Source: Nonomuraea sp. SYSU D8015 (GTDB lineage: Bacteria > Actinomycetota > Actinomycetes > Streptosporangiales > Streptosporangiaceae). From it: 64,000 bases of DNA. The notes under the pieces were generated by a model. That model made no database searches. It worked only from the letters and a program-made list of their open reading frames with translations, and was not told the DNA's origin. Where the stretch lies: contig NZ_VJYI01000001.1 in NCBI RefSeq assembly GCF_008065375.1, positions 1,116,001-1,180,000 of the forward strand, in the 5' to 3' direction. How positions within the stretch are numbered: the stretch's first letter is position 1; each line of letters begins with the position of its first letter. Both the position numbers and the translations under genes were made by a program. Below are positions 8,040-17,265 of this stretch, in pieces.

Positions 8040-8819
8040 CTAGTGAGGCCCGCTCACCTCCGTGCCGCAGGGGCCGCCGCCGGTGGCGTGCTGCAGCTTC
8101 ACGGGCTCGCCCGACATGGTGAGCGTCGGGTAGTACTCGGCGATGCGTTCGGCGGAGCGGCCGACGTAGTGGCAGATGAAGCTGCGCCTGAAGCGGTCGG
8201 TCGTGCTGTTCGGCTCGGAGCCGTGCACCAGGCTGCCGTTGAAGAACAGCACGTCCCCGGGGTTCATGTCGACGGGCACCTTCTCCAGCCCGGGCGGCGG
8301 CGGGACGTACTCGCGGGTGAAGGAGACGTCCTGGTCGGCCTCCTCGGGGCAGAACAGGTCCATGCGGTGCGTGCCGGGCACCACCTCGAGGCCGCCGTTG
8401 GCCCGGTCCACGCGGTCGAGCGCGACCCACGCGGCCACGCACGTGCCCGGCTCGACCCGGAGGTAGAAGTTGTCCTGGTGCAGCGCCTGGCCCCTGGCGC
8501 CCGGCGGCTTGAAGTAGAACATGCTCTGGGCTGCTATCGGCTCCTCGCCCAGGAGGTCGCGGAGTATCGCGGCGATGCGGGAGTCGAGCAGATACCGCAG
8601 GGCCAGGTCGTTCACCTGATGAGGATGCATGATCCGCGGGTAGTCGCGGAGGATGTCGTACGGCTTGCCCGGCTCCTGCGGCGTGGGGGAGAAATGCCCG
8701 GGGATCGGCCCTCTGGCGTGCAGGGCCATGAACTCGTCGCGCAGCGCGGCGACCTCTTCCTGCGCGAGGAGCCCGGGCACCAGCAGGTAGCCCTGATCAT
8801 GGAAGTCGTTGAGCCTCAT
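8040..8819 (-). CDS. Phytanoyl-CoA dioxygenase (PhyH) family protein
   Basis: 259 residues. The Fe(II)/2-oxoglutarate fold is shown by the metal ligands His114-x-Asp116 (LHQDNFY) and His199 (VHGSEPN), with an arginine near 210 positioned to bind 2-oxoglutarate. Other family marks are the N-terminal GYLLVPGLL and GGLEVVPGTH. It should hydroxylate a small organic substrate. The start is uncertain: ATG 8819 has no clear Shine-Dalgarno, and an in-frame GTG at 8828 is possible. It is divergent from an AraC regulator 35 bases away, a very common pairing in sugar-using actinomycetes, and that regulator probably controls it. Confidence 0.85.
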   Translation of the reverse strand: MRLNDFHDQGYLLVPGLLAQEEVAALRDEFMALHARGPIPGHFSPTPQEPGKPYDILRDYPRIMHPHQVNDLALRYLLDSRIAAILRDLLGEEPIAAQSMFYFKPPGARGQALHQDNFYLRVEPGTCVAAWVALDRVDRANGGLEVVPGTHRMDLFCPEEADQDVSFTREYVPPPPGLEKVPVDMNPGDVLFFNGSLVHGSEPNSTTDRFRRSFICHYVGRSAERIAEYYPTLTMSGEPVKLQHATGGGPCGTEVSGPH

Positions 8820-8854
8820 GTCATTCACGCTAAGGAGCGGGGTCGGGTAACGGT

Positions 8855-9751
8855 ATGCCTGTGATTGCTGAGGACATGTCCATTCCTGCTGCCGAGCTGA
8901 CGATCGTGGGCCACTACGACAAGCCGGCCGGGTACGGGACGCGCCGCCCTGCCGGGTCGCCGAGCTGGCTGCTGATGTGGACGCAGGCGGGCGCGGGGCT
9001 CGTGGCGCAGGGCGGCGCGTCGTACGAGGTCGGGACGGGGGACATGGTGGTGCTGGGTTCGGGGGTGGCGCAGCACTACCGGGTGGCGCCGGGGGCCGGG
9101 TGGTGGCGGTTCTGGTGGGTGCACTTCCAGCCGCGGGCGTCGTGGGCGGTGTGGCTGGGGCCGTACGCGCGGGGCGATGGATACCACTTCGTCCCGCGGG
9201 TGCCGGAAGCGCTGCACGAGCGGATCGACCAGGCGTTGGGGCGGGCGCTGCGGGACGCCCGCTGGGTGCCGCCCGCCGCACCCGCTCCGGGGCGGGACAT
9301 GCCGACGCCCGCCGTCGTCGTGGCCGGGCCGGCGCGGGAGCTGGTGCTGGGGGCCGTCGAGGAGGCGCTGGTGCTGGCCACCGCCTCCGCGCGGCCCGAG
9401 GGGGCGCGGCAGTCCGGGGAAGGGGACGAGCGGGTACGCCGGGTGCTCGCGCTGATCGCCGCTGAGCCCGGCGCGCCGCACTCCGTCGCCTCGCTCGCCC
9501 GCGCGGTCGCGCTCTCGCCGTCCCGGCTGGCGCACCTGTTCGCCGCGGAGACCGGCCAGTCGCCCATGCAGGCGGTCCGGCTGGCCAGGGTGCGGCACGC
9601 CGCGAGCCTCCTGGAGGTGACCGACATGGACGTCGGCCAGGTGGCGGCGGCATCCGGCTTCGTCAGCCCGTTCCACTTCAGCCGGGCCTTCAAACGGGAG
9701 TACGGCCTGCCGCCCCGCGACTACCGCGCCCGCCTCCGCGCGGAGTCGTGA
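8855..9751 (+). CDS. AraC-family transcriptional regulator
   Basis: 298 residues. An N-terminal cupin-like sensor region (about 15-130, including GTGDMVVLGSG and WWRFWWVHFQP) is followed by a variable linker and two C-terminal helix-turn-helix motifs (about 195-295: SVASLARAVALSPSRLAHLF and VGQVAAASGFVSPFHFSRAFKR). The final GLPPRDYRAR is the usual AraC end. It probably responds to a sugar or related ligand and controls the divergent dioxygenase gene through the short shared intergenic region. Confidence 0.9.
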   Translation: MPVIAEDMSIPAAELTIVGHYDKPAGYGTRRPAGSPSWLLMWTQAGAGLVAQGGASYEVGTGDMVVLGSGVAQHYRVAPGAGWWRFWWVHFQPRASWAVWLGPYARGDGYHFVPRVPEALHERIDQALGRALRDARWVPPAAPAPGRDMPTPAVVVAGPARELVLGAVEEALVLATASARPEGARQSGEGDERVRRVLALIAAEPGAPHSVASLARAVALSPSRLAHLFAAETGQSPMQAVRLARVRHAASLLEVTDMDVGQVAAASGFVSPFHFSRAFKREYGLPPRDYRARLRAES

Positions 9752-10064
9752 CGGGTCCCGGGCACGAGGCGTGGACCGGCCACAGCACCGCCGACACACA
9801 CCCCACTCCAGCTCCCGCCGGCCTGGCACGCGTGGTCGCCCCCGGTTGGCGGTGACGGCGCACTGCTGGACGCCGACCTCTCGAACCGGTCGCGGCGGCC
9901 TGCCGACGGCGGGCTCGAAGGCATGTTCGCCGACCTGCGCCTGGCATCGCGGCGCTCCGCCGGGGGCGCAGAGGTGCGCGACCTCCGCGGGCGCGGCCCG
10001 GTGCTGATGGCGAGCCTGTTCGCCAGGCCGGAGACAGTGAGCGGGGCCGTCACGGCCTCGCCGG
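9752..10064. other. 313-bp stretch without a supported gene
   Basis: The stretch lies between the AraC stop and the convergent ROK gene. One rightward frame stays open to a stop at 10073-10075 and contains MFADLRLASRRSAGGAEVRD (ATG at 9923), but it has no ribosome-binding site and I do not recognise the protein. The sequence could be the decayed tail of a lost gene. No hairpin, tRNA or repeat was seen. Confidence 0.5.
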
Positions 10065-11219
10065 TCAGCGGGTGACCGGGAGCGGGCCCTTGTCCGGGGT
10101 GAAGAGCTGGTCGTCCAGGTGGTCGACGGCGTACTCGATCGCCCCGGCCACCACGCACTCGTCCCCCAGCGTGGAGGCGCGGACCTCCGGCATGCGCATG
10201 CACACCCGCTCCAGCCTGTCCCGCAGCCGCCCGAGCAGCACGTCGGCCGAGCGGGAGAAGCCTCCGCCCAGGACCACCATCTGCGGATCCAGGATGAGCG
10301 TCATCGCGGCCGTGCCCACCGCGAGGTCGTCCACATACCGCTCGACGGCCTCGATCGCGACCGGGTCGCCGTTCCTGGCGGCGGCGAGGGTGAAGCCGGC
10401 GGCGTCCTCCGGCGGGGTGCCCTCCGGCACGCAGGCGCAGGTGTTCAGATGTTCGGGGGCGTCGAACCACCGGGACTCCGGGAGCATCGCGATCTCGCCG
10501 GCCGCCGCGCCGAACCCCCTGTGCACCTTCCCGCCGATGATCAGCCCGGCCCCCATGCGCCGCCCGACGTGCAGGAACACCACGTCCCTGGCCCCCCGGG
10601 CGACGCCGCGCCGGGTTTCGGCCATGGCGGCCAGGCGGCTGTCGTTCTCGATCAGCACCTGGCAGGGGAAGATCTCGCGCAGCTTGCCCGCCAGGTCCAG
10701 ATCCCGCCAGGCGGGGACGGCGGCGGAGTAGATGACGCGGCCCTCGACGTCGATCACGCCGATCGTGCCGACCGCGACGGTCCAGACGTCGGCGACCGTC
10801 GTACGGCTGAGCGCCAGGCACCCCGACACGGCCCGCTCGATCGCCGCCAGCCGCTCCTCGAGCGGGGCGTCGGGCAGGACCGGCTGCCGGGTCTCGGCGA
10901 GGATCTCGCCGTCGAGGTCGGACAGCGCGGCGCGGATGTTGTGGCCTCCTATGTCGACGCCGACCAGGTAGCCGCTGTCGGCGCGGAAGCGGTAGCGGCG
11001 GGCGGGCCGGCCCATCGTGCCGGGGTTCGGCGGCACCTCCTCCACCCACCCCAGCTCCATGAGCTCGTCGGCCACCTCTTTCATGGAGGGCCGCGAGAGG
11101 CCGGTCCGCTCGGCGAGCGCCGACAGGGTGAGCGGTCCCGCCCTGCGCAGTGCCCGGATGGCGGTCAGCGAGTTGAGCTGCCGCAGCCGTGACAGGTCGC
11201 CGCCGCGTAGGTCCGCCAT
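10065..11219 (-). CDS. ROK-family transcriptional repressor
   Basis: 384 residues. A winged helix-turn-helix occupies about 10-70 (LTLSALAERTGLSRPSMKEV), followed by a ROK sugar-kinase-like domain with GVDIGGHNIRAALSD, IENDSRLAAMAE and VVLGGGFSRS. The usual CxCGxxGCxE zinc cluster is degenerate (NTCACVPEGTPP), so this is likely a non-catalytic sensor. It is divergent from the GH36-ABC-PhoD-GH27-GH20 operon, which it probably represses until a sugar such as galactose or a hexosamine binds. That regulation is inferred from gene order. Confidence 0.9.
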   Translation of the reverse strand: MADLRGGDLSRLRQLNSLTAIRALRRAGPLTLSALAERTGLSRPSMKEVADELMELGWVEEVPPNPGTMGRPARRYRFRADSGYLVGVDIGGHNIRAALSDLDGEILAETRQPVLPDAPLEERLAAIERAVSGCLALSRTTVADVWTVAVGTIGVIDVEGRVIYSAAVPAWRDLDLAGKLREIFPCQVLIENDSRLAAMAETRRGVARGARDVVFLHVGRRMGAGLIIGGKVHRGFGAAAGEIAMLPESRWFDAPEHLNTCACVPEGTPPEDAAGFTLAAARNGDPVAIEAVERYVDDLAVGTAAMTLILDPQMVVLGGGFSRSADVLLGRLRDRLERVCMRMPEVRASTLGDECVVAGAIEYAVDHLDDQLFTPDKGPLPVTR

Positions 11220-11276
11220 CGCCGTCCTTAACGTAGGTGTCCTCTGTTATTCGCCATTATGCCACCGCACGAGCCG

Positions 11277-11306
11277 TTGACCACCAATCAAAGCCGGTGC
11301 TACTAA
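11277..11306 (+). promoter_or_regulatory. Promoter of the GH36-ABC-GH20 operon
   Basis: TTGACC (11277-11282) and TACTAA (11301-11306) are separated by 18 bases. The first gene follows 38 bases downstream with a GAGGAATGAGGA ribosome site. The element lies in the 125-bp region shared with the divergent ROK gene. Confidence 0.5.
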
Positions 11307-11344
11307 TGAAGCGCTCCTTCGTAAGTCGAGAGGAATGAGGACTG

Positions 11345-12646
11345 ATGTCGTTCGCGGACATCGGCGAGACCACGTACGTCCCCGGCCGGGCGCGGGTGTT
11401 CGAGCACGGCTGGCAGTCGTGGAGCCCCACGGGCGCCTATCGCCTGGGGGAGACGCCGCCCCGGCCCGCCGACGAGACGATCCAGATCCTCGCCTACCGC
11501 CCCGGGACGCCGGTCCCCGACGGGGTCTTCCAGGGGGAGGGGCTGCTGGCGATCGAGCCTGGCGACGGCTCCGTCGAGCTGTGGTCGGCGCCGGGCCCGG
11601 GCCAGGTGCCGTCGATCAGGGCGCGCGAGGAGCGCGGCCGTCTGGTGGTCTCCGCCGACGGCCCGGTACGCCACCACCGCGCCGAAGCCGGCCTGGACCG
11701 GGCCCTGCGCGACTGGGCCGACACCATGGCCGAGCCCAGACGGTTCCCCGCGATCCCGCCCATGTGGTGCACCTGGTACGGCTACTGGGACAAGGTCACC
11801 GACGCCGACGTCATCGAGAACCTCGAACTGGCCGCGCGGCACGGGCTCCCCGCCGACATGTTCCTCATCGACGACGGCTACGAGGCCGAGATCGGCGACT
11901 GGCTGGTGGGACGGCCCGGCTTCGGCTCGCTGGAGCGCGCCGTGGACGCCGTCCTCGCGACGGGCCGGCGGGCCGGGATCTGGACGGCGCCGTTCCTGGC
12001 CGGGCACCGCAGCCGGATCTTCCGCGAGCATCCCGAGTGGCTGGTCGAAGGCGCGTACGCCGGCCGCATGTGGAACCAGGAGCTGGCCGTGCTCGACGTC
12101 ACGCACCCGGGCGCGGCCGAGCACCTGGTGCACGTGTTCCGGACGTTCCGCGCGATGGGGATCACCCACTTCAAGCTCGACTACCTGTACGCGGGCGCGC
12201 TGGCGGGCAGGCGGCACGAGGACCTCGACCCGATATCCGCGTACCGGCGAGGGCTGGAGCTGGTCCGCGAGGGCGCCGGGGACGGGGCAACGCTGCACGG
12301 GTGCGGAGCACCGATGCTGCCCAGCATCGGCCTGGTCGACGTCATGAGGGTCAGCCCCGACATCGCGCCCACCCTGCTGCCCAGGTCGGGGGACATCAGC
12401 CAGCCGTCGCAGCTCGGCGCCCGCCTCACGGGGGCGGCGCGGGAGTTCCTGCACGCCCGGTGGTGGGTGAACGACCCGGACTGCATCATCCTGCGGCCCG
12501 AGGTGGAGGCCAGGGAGGAGTGGGCGGCGCACCTCGCCGGCACGGGCGGGCTGCGCGGGGCGAGCGACCCCATCGCGGCGCTGGACGCATGGGGCCTGGA
12601 GACGACCAGGCGGCTGATGGTGCCGACCGCCACGGAGCCGTCGTGA
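11345..12646 (+). CDS. GH36-type alpha-galactosidase (cytoplasmic)
   Basis: 433 residues without a signal peptide. The N-terminal beta-sandwich has WQSWSPTGAY, and the TIM barrel shows the GH-D clan pattern: WCTWYGYW, FLIDDGYE, the nucleophile Asp279 in FKLDYLY and the acid/base Asp339 in MRVSPDI, preceded by HGCGAPML. It is shorter than most GH36 enzymes (about 700 residues), lacking much of the N-terminal domain. It should hydrolyse imported alpha-galactosides or alpha-N-acetylgalactosaminides. First gene of a seven-gene operon; its stop overlaps the GTG of the permease gene. Confidence 0.85.
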   Translation: MSFADIGETTYVPGRARVFEHGWQSWSPTGAYRLGETPPRPADETIQILAYRPGTPVPDGVFQGEGLLAIEPGDGSVELWSAPGPGQVPSIRAREERGRLVVSADGPVRHHRAEAGLDRALRDWADTMAEPRRFPAIPPMWCTWYGYWDKVTDADVIENLELAARHGLPADMFLIDDGYEAEIGDWLVGRPGFGSLERAVDAVLATGRRAGIWTAPFLAGHRSRIFREHPEWLVEGAYAGRMWNQELAVLDVTHPGAAEHLVHVFRTFRAMGITHFKLDYLYAGALAGRRHEDLDPISAYRRGLELVREGAGDGATLHGCGAPMLPSIGLVDVMRVSPDIAPTLLPRSGDISQPSQLGARLTGAAREFLHARWWVNDPDCIILRPEVEAREEWAAHLAGTGGLRGASDPIAALDAWGLETTRRLMVPTATEPS

Positions 12647-13575
12647 CCAGCCACGCCGCCGACGCGCGCCTGCCGGCGGCCGCCGGGCCCGGGCGGCGGA
12701 GGAGACGGGGGAGAGGGTGGCAGGCGTACCTGTTCATCGGGCCCAGCCTCTTCGGCGTCGTGGCGTTCCTGCTGCTCCCCATGGTCATCGTGCTCGTCCT
12801 GAGCCTGTTCGACTGGGAGCTGCTGTCCGCCCCCGAGTTCGTCGGCCTGGACAACTACCGCCGCCTGGCCGCCGACGGCGGGACGTGGCACTCGCTCTGG
12901 GTCACGGTCGTCTACGTCCTGCTCTGCATCCCCCTCCAGACCGTCCTGGCCCTCGCCCTGGCGATGCTGCTCAACCAGCGCGTCAAAGGCGTCAGGTTCT
13001 ACCGGTCGCTGTTCGTGATCCCGTGGATGGCCACGCCGATCGTCCTCGCCCTCATCTGGAACTGGATCTTCGACCCTCGCGACGGCGCGCTCAACAGCGC
13101 CCTGGCGCTGGTCGGCGTCACGGGTCCCGACTGGTTGTCCGACCCGGCCTGGGCGCTGCCCGCCGTCGCGCTGGTCAGCATCTGGCAGCACACCGGCTAC
13201 AACATGCTGTTCTTCCTGGCCGGGCTGCAGGGCGTGCCGAAGGAGCTGTACGACGCGGCCGCCACCGACGGCGCCACCCCGGCGCAGCGCTTCTGGCGGG
13301 TGACGCTGCCGCTGCTCAACCCCACGATGTTCTTCGTCACGGTGACCAACCTCATCGGCGCCTTCCAGGTGTTCGACACCGTCTACGCGATGACCGACGG
13401 CGGCCCGAGCGGGAGCACCGAGGTGCTCAACTTCCGGATCTACCAGACCGCGTTCAAGGAGTTCGACTTCGGCTACGCGGCCACGCTGTCGACGCTGCTG
13501 TTCGCGGTGATCTTCCTGGTGACGATGGCGCAGGTCAGGTTCTTCGGCAAGCGCACCACCTACGACCTGAGCTGA
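12643..13575 (+). CDS. Carbohydrate ABC transporter permease (UgpA/MalF type)
   Basis: 310 residues from a GTG that overlaps the stop of the GH36 gene (GTGA). An Arg-rich N-terminus precedes six membrane helices. The EAA loop that contacts the ATPase reads ELYDAAATDGATPAQRFWRVTLP near 215-237. It pairs with the following permease to form the channel of a CUT1-type sugar importer. No ATPase gene is present, as usual in actinomycetes, where a shared MsiK-type ATPase energises many such systems. Confidence 0.92.
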   Translation: MTSHAADARLPAAAGPGRRRRRGRGWQAYLFIGPSLFGVVAFLLLPMVIVLVLSLFDWELLSAPEFVGLDNYRRLAADGGTWHSLWVTVVYVLLCIPLQTVLALALAMLLNQRVKGVRFYRSLFVIPWMATPIVLALIWNWIFDPRDGALNSALALVGVTGPDWLSDPAWALPAVALVSIWQHTGYNMLFFLAGLQGVPKELYDAAATDGATPAQRFWRVTLPLLNPTMFFVTVTNLIGAFQVFDTVYAMTDGGPSGSTEVLNFRIYQTAFKEFDFGYAATLSTLLFAVIFLVTMAQVRFFGKRTTYDLS

Positions 13576-13581
13576 GAGACC

Positions 13582-14391
13582 ATGGTCAAGCGAATCCTGC
13601 TCTACGCCGCGCTCGCGATCGGCGCGTTCCTTTCGGTCTTCCCGTACCTGCTGGTGGTGCTGACCGCGTTGAAGTCGCAGGCGCAGCTCACATCCACCGC
13701 GCCGTGGCTGCCCGGCCTGCCGCCGACCGCGGACAACCTCGCCAGGATGCTCGCCGGGGACTTCCCGCGCTATGTGCTCAACACGGCCCTGATGACGGCG
13801 CTGCTGACGGCCGGGCAGCTGGTGTTCACGACGTTCGCCGCCTACGCCTTCGCGCGGCTGCGCTTCCGCGGCAGGGACGTGCTGTTCTGGCTGTACGTGG
13901 CCACGATGATGGTTCCGAGCGCCGTCACCATGATCCCGCTGTTCCTCATCATGCGGGAGCTGGACCTGGTCAACACCTGGTACGGCCTGCTCGCCCCGTA
14001 CATCCTCGGCACGCCGTACGGGATCTTCCTGATGCGGCAGTTCTTCAAGAGTCTGCCCGCCGGGCTGGAGGAGGCGGCGCGGATCGACGGGGCGGGGGCG
14101 CTGACGATCCTGCTCCGGGTCCTGCTGCCGCTCTGCCGGCCGGCGCTCGGCACGCTGGCGATCATCACGGTGATCTCGTCGTGGAACAGCTTCCTCTGGC
14201 CGCTGATCATCACCAGCGGAGAGGACACCAAGGTGATCACCGTCGCGATCGCCACGCTCAAGGACGGCATCGGCGTCGACTATCACCTCATGATGGCCGG
14301 CAGCCTGATCGCGCTGGTGCCCATGGTGGCCGTCTTCGTCTTCTTCCAGAAGCACATCGTCAGGTCCGTGGTCCTCACGGGCCTCAAATAA
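13582..14391 (+). CDS. Carbohydrate ABC transporter permease (UgpE/MalG type)
   Basis: 269 residues, six membrane helices, with the EAA loop LEEAARIDGAGALTILLRVLLP near residues 160-185. It begins six bases after the first permease and should form a heterodimer with it. Typical MalG-type length and topology. Confidence 0.92.
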   Translation: MVKRILLYAALAIGAFLSVFPYLLVVLTALKSQAQLTSTAPWLPGLPPTADNLARMLAGDFPRYVLNTALMTALLTAGQLVFTTFAAYAFARLRFRGRDVLFWLYVATMMVPSAVTMIPLFLIMRELDLVNTWYGLLAPYILGTPYGIFLMRQFFKSLPAGLEEAARIDGAGALTILLRVLLPLCRPALGTLAIITVISSWNSFLWPLIITSGEDTKVITVAIATLKDGIGVDYHLMMAGSLIALVPMVAVFVFFQKHIVRSVVLTGLK

Positions 14392-14405
14392 GAAGAGGTC
14401 AGCGA

Positions 14406-15701
14406 ATGTTGAAATCCCCCCGGATTCGCTGGGCCGGAGCGCTGCTCGGCGCCGCCATGCTCGTCGCCGGATGCGGCTCGTCAGGTGGGTCGGACAAGGT
14501 CACGTTGACGTACCGGCTCTGGGACGACCAGCAGAAGGCCGGCTACGAGAAGGTCATGGCGGCCTTCGAGAAGGCCAACCCCGGCATCGACGTCACGATC
14601 GAGCTGCTGCCGTACGACCAGTACTGGACCAAGCTCACCGCCGACGTGGTCGCCGGCACCGCGCCGGACGTGTTCTGGATGACCCCCACCCAGTTCCCCG
14701 AGTTCGTCACCAAGGGCGTCCTCGCCCCCGTCCAGCTCGACACCTCGAAATACCATCAGACCGTCGTCGGCTCGTTCACCTACCAGGGCAAGCTGTACGG
14801 CGTCCCCAAGGACTGGGGCATCGTCGGCCTGCTCTACAACAAGGACCTGTTCGAGAAGGCCGGCGTGGAGATGCCGGACAAGCTGACCTGGACGGCCGAC
14901 GGCACCGGCACCCTGCTCGACACGGCGCGCAAGCTCACCGTCGACGAGGCCGGCAAGCACCCCGGCGAGGCCGGCTTCGACCCCGCCAAGGTCAAGACGT
15001 ACGGCTTCGGGTCCTGGAACCACTACCAGACCCAGTGGATGAACTGGATCAGCTCGAACGGCGGCAAGCTCGTCGACAAGCCCTTCGGCAAGTACGCCTT
15101 CAACGACCCGGCCTCGGTGCAGGCCCTGCAGTTCGGCGTGGACCTCGTCAACAAGCACCACGTGTCCCCGCCGGCCACCCAGACGAACCCGCCCACCGGC
15201 AAGATCACCGACATGTTCAAGGCGGGCCAGATCGCGATGTTCCCCGCCAACAACGCGCTGCTGCCGTTCGTGGCCCCGGAGGCCACGTTCGAGCTGGGCG
15301 TCGCCCCGATGCCGGAGGGCCCGGCCGGCCGCTCGGTCAACCTCAACGGCCTGGCCGAGGCCGTCTACGCCAAGAGCGAGCACCCGCAGGAGGCCATGAA
15401 GCTGGCCGCCTACCTGGGCACCGAGGAGCCGCAGAAGATCATGGCCGACGGCGGCTACGTCTTCCCCGCGCGGGACGGCCTCGCCCAGGGCTACGTCGAC
15501 TACTGGAAGTCCAAGAAGATCGACGTCTCGCCGTTCCTGGCCGAGTCGGAGGGATCGACCTTCCCGCTGCCGATCACCACCGGATTCACGGGCTTCGAGA
15601 CGAAGCTCAACCAGATCTTCAACGAGATGTACCTCGGCAAGCTCACCCCGAAGCAGGCCGCCGACCAGGCCGTCGCCGAGGGCAACGCCACACTCGAGTA
15701 A
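14406..15701 (+). CDS. Sugar-binding lipoprotein of the ABC transporter
   Basis: 431 residues. The lipobox LVAGC makes Cys23 the lipidated residue. The remainder is a type 1 extracellular solute-binding protein (VTLTYRLWDDQQKAGYEKV, FEKANPGIDV, TAPDVFWMTP, KLYGVPKDWG). It should capture an oligosaccharide at the membrane and deliver it to the two permeases upstream. An AAGAAGAGG ribosome site precedes the ATG. The exact ligand is unknown; the surrounding glycosidases suggest alpha-galactosyl or N-acetylhexosaminyl sugars. Confidence 0.92.
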   Translation: MLKSPRIRWAGALLGAAMLVAGCGSSGGSDKVTLTYRLWDDQQKAGYEKVMAAFEKANPGIDVTIELLPYDQYWTKLTADVVAGTAPDVFWMTPTQFPEFVTKGVLAPVQLDTSKYHQTVVGSFTYQGKLYGVPKDWGIVGLLYNKDLFEKAGVEMPDKLTWTADGTGTLLDTARKLTVDEAGKHPGEAGFDPAKVKTYGFGSWNHYQTQWMNWISSNGGKLVDKPFGKYAFNDPASVQALQFGVDLVNKHHVSPPATQTNPPTGKITDMFKAGQIAMFPANNALLPFVAPEATFELGVAPMPEGPAGRSVNLNGLAEAVYAKSEHPQEAMKLAAYLGTEEPQKIMADGGYVFPARDGLAQGYVDYWKSKKIDVSPFLAESEGSTFPLPITTGFTGFETKLNQIFNEMYLGKLTPKQAADQAVAEGNATLE

Positions 15702-15710
15702 GGACCCCCG

Positions 15711-17255
15711 ATGATCACCCGGCGTTCCCTGTTCGCCGGGGGCGCGAGCCTGGGCCTGTCCGCCGCACTGGGTGCCGAACCCGTGCGCGCGGCGGCCCGC
15801 CGCGCCCCTCTGTCCGACCCGTTCCAGCTCGGCGTCGCCTCCGGCGAGCCCACGCCCGACGGCGTGGTGTTATGGACGCGGCTCGCCATGGACCCGATCG
15901 CCCCCGACGGACTCGGCGGCATGCCGAGCCGTCCCGTCCCCGTCGAATGGCAGCTCGCCAAAGACGAAAATTTCCGGCATGTCGTACGCCGCGGTGTCGA
16001 GCTCGCTCGCCCCGACGCCGCCCACAGCGTCCACGTCGAGCTCTCGGGCCTCGCCCCGGGCGCCGAGTACTTCTACCGCTTCAAGGCCGGCAACGAGCTC
16101 AGCCCGGCCGGCCGCACCCTCACCGCTCCCGCCCCGGGCACGCGCAGCCGACCGCTGAACCTGTCGTTCACCTCGTGCGCCGACTACCAGGCCGGCTGGT
16201 TCACGCCGTACCGCAGGATGGCCGAGGACCAGCCCGACCTGATCGCCTTCCTCGGCGACTACATCTACGAGTACGGCGACTACAAGTACCCGGTCCGCGA
16301 CCAGGCCGGCGGCGAGTGCCTGGACCTGGCCGGATACCGGCTGCGCCACGCCCAGCACAAGGCCGACCCCGAGTCGCAGCTGGCCCACGCCATCGCGCCG
16401 TGGGTCGTGGTGTGGGACGACCACGACATCGAGAACGCCTGGGCCGGCGACGTGCCGGAGCAGCCCGACCCCCCGTTCCTCAAGCGCCGCGCCGACGCCT
16501 TCCAGGCGTACTACGAGAACATGCCGCTGCGCCGCGCCCAGAAGCCCGACGGCTCGTCGCTCCGGCTCTACCGCAGCATCCGCTGGGGCGCGGTGGCCAA
16601 CCTGCACCTGCTCGACACCCGCCAGTACCGCGACCTGTACGCCTGCACGGGTAAGAGCGGCACGGTCGGCCCCGACTGCCTCGACCGCTTCGCGCCCAAC
16701 CGGACGCTTCTCGGCCGCGACCAGGAGGCCTGGCTGGACGGCGAGCTGCGGCGTTCCCGCGCCACGTGGGACCTGCTCGGCCAGCAGGTCTTCTTCATGG
16801 AGATGGACTGGGCCAACGGCGAGGGCAAGGGCTACTCCAACGAGGGCTGGGACGGCTACGTCGCCTCCCGCGACCGCCTCACCGCCGCCTTCGACACCTA
16901 CAGGCGCAACGCCGTCGTGCTCACCGGCGACGTGCACTCCCACTGGGCCGGCGAGATCAAGCGCGACTATCGGGACGCCGAGTCGAAGTCCGTCGCCGTC
17001 GAACTCGTCACCACCTCCGTGACCAGCGCCGGCAACGGCCTGGACGAGTACCCCAACACGCAGGTCCTGCTGAACGAGAACCCGCACGTGAAGTTCTTCA
17101 ACGGCCGCCGCGGCTACGTCCGCACCCGGCTCACCCAGCGGGAGATGAAGGTCGACTTCCGCTCGCTGTCGCGGATCACCGAGCCCTACGCCCCCGCCTA
17201 CACCTCCGGCTCGTTCGTCATCGAGCCGGGCAGCCCTCGACTCAACTCCGCCTGA
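15711..17255 (+). CDS. phoD: PhoD-type alkaline phosphatase/phosphodiesterase, Tat-exported
   Basis: 514 residues. TRRSLFAGG is a twin-arginine signal, with cleavage near AVRAAA. A PhoD N-terminal Ig-like domain (about 35-140, FQLGVASGEPTPDGVVLWTR) precedes the metallophosphatase domain with GDYIYEYGDY near 181, WDDHDIENAW near 235 and GDVHSHW near 405. PhoD enzymes use Fe and Ca and act as phosphomonoesterases or phosphodiesterases; the B. subtilis enzyme degrades wall teichoic acid. Finding it inside a glycosidase-transporter operon, nine bases from its neighbours, suggests a phosphate-containing glycan as substrate rather than simple phosphate starvation. That reading is inference. Confidence 0.9.
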   Translation: MITRRSLFAGGASLGLSAALGAEPVRAAARRAPLSDPFQLGVASGEPTPDGVVLWTRLAMDPIAPDGLGGMPSRPVPVEWQLAKDENFRHVVRRGVELARPDAAHSVHVELSGLAPGAEYFYRFKAGNELSPAGRTLTAPAPGTRSRPLNLSFTSCADYQAGWFTPYRRMAEDQPDLIAFLGDYIYEYGDYKYPVRDQAGGECLDLAGYRLRHAQHKADPESQLAHAIAPWVVVWDDHDIENAWAGDVPEQPDPPFLKRRADAFQAYYENMPLRRAQKPDGSSLRLYRSIRWGAVANLHLLDTRQYRDLYACTGKSGTVGPDCLDRFAPNRTLLGRDQEAWLDGELRRSRATWDLLGQQVFFMEMDWANGEGKGYSNEGWDGYVASRDRLTAAFDTYRRNAVVLTGDVHSHWAGEIKRDYRDAESKSVAVELVTTSVTSAGNGLDEYPNTQVLLNENPHVKFFNGRRGYVRTRLTQREMKVDFRSLSRITEPYAPAYTSGSFVIEPGSPRLNSA

Positions 17256-17265
17256 CAGGACCGCC

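Noticed and set aside
12181..14355. A 724-codon leftward open frame opposite the ABC transporter genes
   Set aside because: Its protein is His/Asp/Glu/Arg-rich without any fold or ribosome site and mirrors the permease genes. It is a by-product of the high GC at third codon positions.
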